A stretch of DNA of 5,517 nt from Phyllobacteriaceae bacterium UBA1059 (GTDB taxonomy: Bacteria > Pseudomonadota > Alphaproteobacteria > Rhizobiales > Rhizobiaceae). Positions within the stretch are counted from its first letter, which is position 1. Each line of letters starts with the position of its first letter. Below the pieces are notes generated by a model that searched no databases, had not been told where the DNA came from, and saw only the letters and a program-made list of their open reading frames with translations. Both the position numbers and the translations under genes were made by a program. The stretch is taken from NCBI GenBank assembly GCA_002316345.1, contig DCDI01000099.1, positions 33,280-38,796 of the forward strand. Direction: 5' to 3'. This document shows, piece after piece, positions 1 through 5,517 of the stretch.

Positions 1-627
1 CGCGCGGAGATCGAAGCGGAAGGCCGGATCTTCGAGATCGACCTGCCGCTGGCCGGCGACTTCCAGATCGCCAACGCCCTCGTATCCGCCGGCCTCGCCA
101 TCGCCACTGGCATGCCGATCGAGCTTTCGCTGGCTGCCCTCGAAAAGCTTAAGGGTGCACCCGGTCGTCTCGATCTCGTCGGCTCCAAGAGCAACGGCGC
201 ACCGGTTTATGTCGATTATGCCCACAAGCCCGATGCGCTGGAAAACGTGCTGGCCTCCGTGCGTCCCTTCACCACCGGCCGTGTCGTCGTGGTGTTTGGC
301 TGCGGCGGTGATCGCGATCGCGGCAAGCGGCAGATCATGGGTGAGATCGCCACGCGCCTGGCCGATGTGGTAATTGTCACCGACGACAATCCGCGCTCGG
401 AAGTACCGGCGGAAATCCGCGCCGCCATTCTGGAGGCCGCTCCGAACGCGACCGAGATCGCCGACCGTCGCCAGGCCATCCACGAAGCGATTGCCATGCT
501 GCAATCCGGCGACACGCTGATCATTGCCGGCAAGGGGCATGAGGAGGGCCAGACGATCGGCGCCGAAACGCTGCCCTTCTCCGACCACGCCGAAGCGCGT
601 GCGGCGCTGACGGAGCGTGCGGCATGA
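1..627 (+). CDS. murE: UDP-MurNAc-tripeptide ligase MurE (3' part; start lies left of the window)
   Basis: Cytoplasmic ATP-dependent ligase that adds meso-diaminopimelate to UDP-MurNAc-L-Ala-D-Glu, the third amino-acid step of peptidoglycan precursor synthesis. The frame is open from base 1 and gives 208 residues before TGA, under half of a usual MurE of about 480-500, so the UDP-binding domain and the P-loop are off the left edge. What is seen is the end of the central ATPase domain (DFQIAN, residues 20-25) and the whole C-terminal domain: GRLDLVG, DYAHKPDAL (from residue 72), a glycine-rich FGCGGDRDRGKR segment, DNPR (residues 129-132) and GKGHE (177-181). In the family DNPR and GKGHE contact the diaminopimelate, so the substrate is inferred to be meso-DAP rather than lysine. 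An internal ATG at 112 is not the start, because homologous sequence continues upstream of it. The stop overlaps the murF start (ATGA), suggesting translational coupling. Confidence 0.97.
   Translation, partial: RAEIEAEGRIFEIDLPLAGDFQIANALVSAGLAIATGMPIELSLAALEKLKGAPGRLDLVGSKSNGAPVYVDYAHKPDALENVLASVRPFTTGRVVVVFGCGGDRDRGKRQIMGEIATRLADVVIVTDDNPRSEVPAEIRAAILEAAPNATEIADRRQAIHEAIAMLQSGDTLIIAGKGHEEGQTIGAETLPFSDHAEARAALTERAA
612..615 (+). promoter_or_regulatory. Ribosome binding site of murF, inside murE
   Basis: GGAG lies 8 bases before the ATG at 624, within the last codons of murE. It supports 624 as the murF start over the in-frame ATG codons at 651 and 664. Confidence 0.6.
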
Positions 628-2057
628 GCCCCTTATGGACCGGCGATGCCATGACGGCGGCGATGAATGGCCGCTCCTTCGGCACTCTTCCTTCTGAAAT
701 CAGCGGCATTTCCATCGACAGCCGAACCTTGCAGCGCGGCGATGCTTTTTTCGCCATCGCCGGCGACCAGTTCGACGGCCATGATTTCGCGACCGCCGCC
801 GTCAAGGCCGGCGCGTCGGTTCTGGTTGTGTCGGAAGGCAAGCTGCCGGCGCTCGGCCGGTTGACCACGCCCAAGATCGTGGTTCCGGATGTGCTGGCAG
901 CGCTGGGCAAGCTCGGCCAGGCCGCGCGTGCCCGAACCAATGCCCGCATCATCGCGGTCACCGGTTCCAACGGCAAGACTTCGACGAAGGAAGCCCTGCG
1001 CCATGTTCTGGCGGCGTCTGGCACGGTGCATGCCGCCGACAAGTCCTTCAACAATCATTGGGGCGTGCCGCTGACCTTGGCGCGCATGCCTGAAGATGTC
1101 GATTTCGGCGTGTTCGAGATCGGCATGAACCATCCCGGCGAAATCCGTACGCTGGTCAAGATGGTCCGTCCCCACATCGCCATCATCACCATGGTGGGTG
1201 CCGCCCATCTCGGCTTCTTCCGCGACCTCGATGAAATCGCCGAAGCCAAGGCCGAGATCTTCGAGGGGCTGGAAATGGAAGGCGCGGTGCTCGTCAATCG
1301 CGACGATCCGCGCTTCAGCCTGCTCGCCAATCTCGCGCGCGCAAAGGGCCATGGCAACATCAAGAGCTTCGGCGAGAACCCGCAATCCGACATCCGCTTG
1401 CGCGATGCCGAATTGTTTGGCGACCGCTCGGAAATCGCTGTTTCGGTCAATGGCCGCGACGTGGTGGCGACGGTCGGCGCGCCAGGCCGGCACATCGTCC
1501 AGAACGTGCTCGCCGTGCTGGGTGCCGCCGATCTGGCGGGTGCGGACCTCGAAAAAGCAGCGGCGGCACTCGCCAGCCTCAAGGCGGAGCAGGGGCGTGG
1601 ACGCCGCCATGTTCTGCCGGTGGATGATGGCACGGCCATTCTGATCGACGAGAGCTTCAACGCCAATCCGGCCTCTATGCAGGCAGCCTTGTCCTTGCTT
1701 GGCACGACCCAGCCCGGCACCGGCGGTAGGCGCATTGCTGTGCTCGGCGACATGCTGGAACTGGGCGAGCAGTCGCCCGAGCTTCATGCCGCTCTGGCTG
1801 AACAGATTGCGGCCGCCCGCGCCGACGCCGTCTTCCTGGGCGGACCGGAGATGCGCCGCCTTGCCGAAGCGCTTCCGGCCGACTTCCCGAAGGTTTACGC
1901 CGAAAGTGCTGCGGAATTGACGCCGCTCATCTTGGATGCGATCCGGTCCGGCGACGTCGTCATGGTCAAGTCATCCAAGGGCATCGGCTTCTCGAAGATC
2001 GTCGACGCAATGCTGGCACAATTTTCGTCCGCCAAAGCTGACGGTATGACGGCTTAA
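624..2057 (+). CDS. murF: UDP-MurNAc-tripeptide--D-alanyl-D-alanine ligase MurF
   Basis: Cytoplasmic Mur ligase that joins D-Ala-D-Ala to UDP-MurNAc-tripeptide with ATP, finishing the pentapeptide precursor that MraY uses next. The 477 residues fit the family length. Motifs in order: the N-terminal LWTGDAMTAAMNG segment and IDSR (31-34) of the UDP-binding domain; the P-loop TGSNGKTST (113-121); FNNHWGVP (142-149); EIGMNHPGEI (165-174); AEAKAEIF (206-213), whose lysine 209 is the expected carbamylated residue; GRHIVQN (288-294); DESFNANPASM (342-352), opening the C-terminal domain; LGDMLELGE (374-382); and VKSSKGIGFSKIV (448-460). The start at 624 keeps the conserved LWT segment that later ATGs would remove, and it has a GGAG at good spacing. 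It overlaps murE by 4 bases. The stop codon falls in the loop of a small hairpin. No key motif is missing. Confidence 0.98.
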   Translation: MSPLWTGDAMTAAMNGRSFGTLPSEISGISIDSRTLQRGDAFFAIAGDQFDGHDFATAAVKAGASVLVVSEGKLPALGRLTTPKIVVPDVLAALGKLGQAARARTNARIIAVTGSNGKTSTKEALRHVLAASGTVHAADKSFNNHWGVPLTLARMPEDVDFGVFEIGMNHPGEIRTLVKMVRPHIAIITMVGAAHLGFFRDLDEIAEAKAEIFEGLEMEGAVLVNRDDPRFSLLANLARAKGHGNIKSFGENPQSDIRLRDAELFGDRSEIAVSVNGRDVVATVGAPGRHIVQNVLAVLGAADLAGADLEKAAAALASLKAEQGRGRRHVLPVDDGTAILIDESFNANPASMQAALSLLGTTQPGTGGRRIAVLGDMLELGEQSPELHAALAEQIAAARADAVFLGGPEMRRLAEALPADFPKVYAESAAELTPLILDAIRSGDVVMVKSSKGIGFSKIVDAMLAQFSSAKADGMTA

Positions 2058-2064
2058 CGCCGTC
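2048..2064 (+). other. Small hairpin enclosing the murF stop codon
   Basis: GACGGC (2048-2053) and GCCGTC (2059-2064) form a perfect 6-base-pair stem with the 5-base loop TTAAC, which contains the murF TAA. No T-run follows, so this is not an intrinsic terminator. The mraY ribosome binding site starts 3 bases after the stem. A terminating ribosome would open the stem, so a role in tuning mraY initiation is possible but inferred only. A 6-base-pair inverted repeat can also arise by chance in GC-rich DNA. Confidence 0.45.
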
Positions 2065-2066
2065 GC

Positions 2067-2073
2067 AGAGAGG
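2067..2073 (+). promoter_or_regulatory. Ribosome binding site of mraY
   Basis: The purine run AGAGAGG ends 9 bases before the ATG at 2083, in the 25-base gap after murF. It is the clearest independent initiation signal among the four junctions and fits mraY being the one gene not overlapping or touching its upstream neighbour. Confidence 0.65.
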
Positions 2074-2082
2074 TCTCCATTC

Positions 2083-3165
2083 ATGTTCGTTTTGCTCGTC
2101 CAGTTCGCTGACGACCTCTCCATCTTCAACGTTTTCCGCTACATCACCTTTCGGACCGGCGGCGCGCTGATCACCTCGGCGCTGATCGTCTTCATGTTCG
2201 GCCCCTCGATCATCGATTCGCTGCGCATCCGTCAGGGTCGCGGCCAGCCGATCCGCGCCGACGGTCCGCAAACCCACTTCAAGAAGGCCGGTACGCCCAC
2301 GATGGGCGGTCTGATGATCATGTCAGGCATCCTCGGCTCGTCGCTACTATGGGCGAACCTGTCCAGCCTGTATGTCTGGGCGGTGCTGTTCGTGACGATC
2401 GGTTTCGGCGCGATCGGTTTCTACGACGACTACACCAAGGTCACGAAGCAGAGCCATCTCGGCGTGTCGGGCAAGGTCCGGCTGCTTCTGGAGTTCCTGA
2501 TCGCCGCCGTCGCGGCCGGCCTCATCATGTATGCCGGCAAGGAGCCGTTCTCATCCTCGCTGACCTTCCCCTTCTTCAAGGATGTGCTGCTCCATCTCGG
2601 CCTGTTCTTCATCCCCGTTGCCTGCTTCGTCATCGTCGGCGCGGGTAATGCGGTGAACCTCACCGACGGCCTCGACGGTCTCGCCATCGGCCCGGTGATG
2701 ATCGCAGCCGGCTCGTTCGGCATCATCTCCTACCTGGCCGGTAATGCCGTTTTCGCCGACTATCTGCAGATCCACTGGACCCCGGGCACCGGCGAGCTCT
2801 GCGTGCTGCTCGGCGCCGTCATGGGTGCGGGCCTCGGCTTCCTCTGGTTCAACGCACCGCCCGCCGCCATCTTCATGGGCGACACCGGCTCCCTGGCGCT
2901 CGGCGGTTTGATCGGCACGGTAGCCGTCGCCACCAAGCACGAGATCGTTCTCGCCATCATCGGCGGCCTGTTCGTGATGGAAGCTTTATCCGTCATCATC
3001 CAGGTCGGCTTCTTCAAAATGACCGGCCGACGCGTCTTCCTGATGGCGCCGATTCACCACCATTTCGAGAAACTCGGCTGGACCGAAAGCCAGGTCGTGA
3101 TCCGCTTCTGGATCATCGCCATCATCCTGGCCCTGATCGGCCTGTCCACCCTCAAGCTGCGGTAA
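2083..3165 (+). CDS. mraY: Phospho-N-acetylmuramoyl-pentapeptide transferase MraY
   Basis: Integral inner-membrane enzyme that transfers phospho-MurNAc-pentapeptide from UDP to undecaprenyl phosphate, giving lipid I and UMP; Mg2+-dependent. It is 360 residues long, the same as E. coli MraY. About ten hydrophobic segments can be seen, near residues 24-44, 72-92, 95-113, 133-150, 168-188, 200-219, 239-257, 263-281, 288-311 and 339-358. Family motifs are intact: RADGPQTHFKKAGTPTMGG (58-76), FYDDYTK with the paired aspartates 115-116, NLTDGLDGLA (192-201), FMGDTGS with aspartate 267, and APIHHHFE with histidines 325-327. The aspartates 115, 116 and 267 are the conserved catalytic or Mg2+-binding residues of the family. 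The N-terminus (FNVFRYITFRTGGA) is full length, so 2083 is the right start. It sits between the ligases that make its substrate, and murD follows after only 5 bases. Confidence 0.99.
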   Translation: MFVLLVQFADDLSIFNVFRYITFRTGGALITSALIVFMFGPSIIDSLRIRQGRGQPIRADGPQTHFKKAGTPTMGGLMIMSGILGSSLLWANLSSLYVWAVLFVTIGFGAIGFYDDYTKVTKQSHLGVSGKVRLLLEFLIAAVAAGLIMYAGKEPFSSSLTFPFFKDVLLHLGLFFIPVACFVIVGAGNAVNLTDGLDGLAIGPVMIAAGSFGIISYLAGNAVFADYLQIHWTPGTGELCVLLGAVMGAGLGFLWFNAPPAAIFMGDTGSLALGGLIGTVAVATKHEIVLAIIGGLFVMEALSVIIQVGFFKMTGRRVFLMAPIHHHFEKLGWTESQVVIRFWIIAIILALIGLSTLKLR

Positions 3166-3170
3166 ACACC

Positions 3171-4551
<1,381 letters not shown>

Positions 4552-4553
<2 letters not shown>

Positions 4554-4557
4554 GGGG
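4552..4557 (+). promoter_or_regulatory. Ribosome binding site of ftsW, overlapping the murD stop
   Basis: AAGGGG uses the last two bases of the murD TAA and ends 8 bases before the ATG at 4566. This spacing chooses 4566 over the out-of-frame ATG at 4559, which would be only 1 base away. Confidence 0.65.
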
Positions 4558-4565
4558 TATGGTTT

Positions 4566-5517
4566 ATGCTGAGCAGATTGGATCGCAGTCCTGTCTCGAA
4601 CTGGTGGTGGACCATCGATCGCTGGTTCTTGTCCGCCTTCGTCATGCTGATGGTGCTGGGCATCGTCCTGTCCTTCGCCGCCAGCCCCGCCGTGGCTGAA
4701 CGCATCGGCCTCGACAGCTTCCATTTCGCCACCCGCCAGATCATCTTCATGATCCCGGCCTCCATCGTCATGATCGGCGTGTCCTTCCTTGATGCGAGAC
4801 AAATCAGACGCTTAGCAGTGATTTTGCTGGCCATCATGGTGGTCCTGATGGTGGCCGTTCTTTACGTCGGCGTGGAAGTGAAAGGCGCGCGGCGCTGGAT
4901 TTCCTTTGCCGGCTTGTCGGTCCAGCCCTCCGAATTCCTGAAGCCCGCTTTCGTCGTCATCACCGCCTGGCTGTTCGCCGAACACGCCCGCCAGCCTGAC
5001 ATTCCAGGCAATCTTTTTGCGATGATCCTGCTCGGCCTCGTGGTCGCTTTGCTCGTCGCGCAGCCTGATTTCGGCCAGACCATGCTGACTTTGGCCACCT
5101 GGGGCGTGATGTTCTTCGTGGCCGGCATGGCCTGGTTCTGGATCATCGCGCTGGGCGCCGTTGGTATCACCGGCGTTTTCGCTGCCTACACGCTCCTGCC
5201 GCACGTCGCCGGTCGTATCGATCGCTTCCTCACGGGCGAAGGCGATACGTATCAGGTTGATATGGCCATGCAGGCCTTGCTCAATGGCGGCTGGCTCGGC
5301 AAAGGCCCGGGCGAAGGCACGGTCAAGCGCGTCATCCCGGACAGCCATGCCGACTTCGTGTTTTCCGTCGCCGGCGAAGAATTCGGCATCGTATTTTGCT
5401 TCCTCATCATGGGCATCTTCGCCTTCATCCTGCTGCGCGGCCTTTCGACGGCGCTGAAGGAGCATGACGATTTCGCCCGCTATGCCGTGACCGGCCTGGT
5501 GACGCTGCTCGGGCTGC
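4566..5517 (+). CDS. ftsW: Septal peptidoglycan glycosyltransferase FtsW (5' part; runs off the right edge)
   Basis: Inner-membrane SEDS-family protein of the divisome that polymerises lipid II into glycan strands at the septum, working with a class B penicillin-binding protein (FtsI). The frame is open to the right edge: 317 residues are seen of an expected 380-410. A short cytoplasmic N-terminus with a WWW run (13-15) precedes hydrophobic segments near 21-40, 58-75, 82-102, 126-140, 149-165, 172-188, 190-210 and 273-291, with another starting near 305. SEDS motifs are KGARRW (106-111), QPSEFLKP (120-127), QPDFGQ (166-171), GRIDRF (216-221), GWLGKGPGEG (242-251) and PDSHADFVFSVAGEEFG (258-274). 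Aspartate 263 in HADF matches the essential catalytic aspartate known in FtsW and RodA. The LDSFHF and septal-type PDSHADF motifs, plus the dcw location after murD, favour FtsW over RodA. It is in the same frame as murD, separated by the stop and 12 bases. Confidence 0.97.
   Translation, partial: MLSRLDRSPVSNWWWTIDRWFLSAFVMLMVLGIVLSFAASPAVAERIGLDSFHFATRQIIFMIPASIVMIGVSFLDARQIRRLAVILLAIMVVLMVAVLYVGVEVKGARRWISFAGLSVQPSEFLKPAFVVITAWLFAEHARQPDIPGNLFAMILLGLVVALLVAQPDFGQTMLTLATWGVMFFVAGMAWFWIIALGAVGITGVFAAYTLLPHVAGRIDRFLTGEGDTYQVDMAMQALLNGGWLGKGPGEGTVKRVIPDSHADFVFSVAGEEFGIVFCFLIMGIFAFILLRGLSTALKEHDDFARYAVTGLVTLLGL

Noticed and set aside
112..114. ATG that could be read as the start of a short gene ending at 627
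   Set aside because: The same frame is open to base 1 and the upstream residues (DFQIAN and following) match MurE, so this is an internal methionine of a gene cut by the window edge.
633..1787. A 384-codon minus-strand open frame opposite murF, with other long minus-strand frames at 3054-3779 and 4812-5465
   Set aside because: They lie fully opposite well-recognised genes. Their translations are rich in Arg, Asp, His and Gly with no recognisable domain, as expected for antisense frames in GC-rich coding DNA. No start signals support them.
4559..4561. An alternative ATG for the gene after murD
   Set aside because: It is in a different frame from the FtsW protein, runs into a stop near 4699, and is only 1 base from the AAGGGG site. 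The ATG at 4566 has proper spacing and gives the FtsW N-terminus.

Overview
The window is a stretch of the division and cell wall (dcw) cluster. It holds five plus-strand genes in the order murE (3' part only), murF, mraY, murD, ftsW (5' part only). The MraY and FtsW sequences look rhizobial: MraY has a short N-terminus followed by ITFRTGGA, FFKKAG-type PQTHFKKAGTPTMGG and the NLTDGLDGLA loop, and FtsW has LDSFHFATRQ and RQPDIPGNL. GC is high, roughly 60-68% over most of the window, and the gene order is the usual one. Together these suggest an alphaproteobacterium of the Rhizobiales, probably Rhizobiaceae. That placement comes from recognising the proteins, not from a database comparison.

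Layout: murE enters from the left edge and ends at 627. murF (624-2057) overlaps it by the four bases ATGA. A 25-base gap, containing a small hairpin around the murF stop and a clear ribosome binding site, leads into mraY (2083-3165). murD (3171-4553) follows after only 5 bases with no convincing ribosome binding site. ftsW starts at 4566, 12 bases after murD, with its ribosome binding site overlapping the murD stop, and runs off the right edge. No gap exceeds 25 bases and no internal promoter or intrinsic terminator was seen, so the five genes are almost certainly one transcription unit. Long minus-strand reading frames are shadows of the GC-rich coding strand.

The proteins act in sequence. 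MurD adds D-Glu to UDP-MurNAc-L-Ala, MurE adds meso-diaminopimelate, and MurF adds D-Ala-D-Ala to complete the cytoplasmic pentapeptide precursor. MraY moves that precursor onto undecaprenyl phosphate as lipid I. After MurG makes lipid II (murG usually lies just downstream of ftsW, beyond this window), FtsW polymerises glycan strands at the septum with its partner class B PBP.

All key catalytic motifs visible in the five proteins are intact, and there is no mobile element, CRISPR array, RNA gene or unknown system here. The one unexpected signal is a cluster of potential RNA stem-loops inside murD (about 3902-3992), including a 55-base near-continuous hairpin, in a locally less GC-rich segment encoding a variable part of the protein. 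A second, smaller oddity is the murF stop codon sitting in the loop of a perfect 6-base-pair hairpin just before the mraY ribosome binding site.
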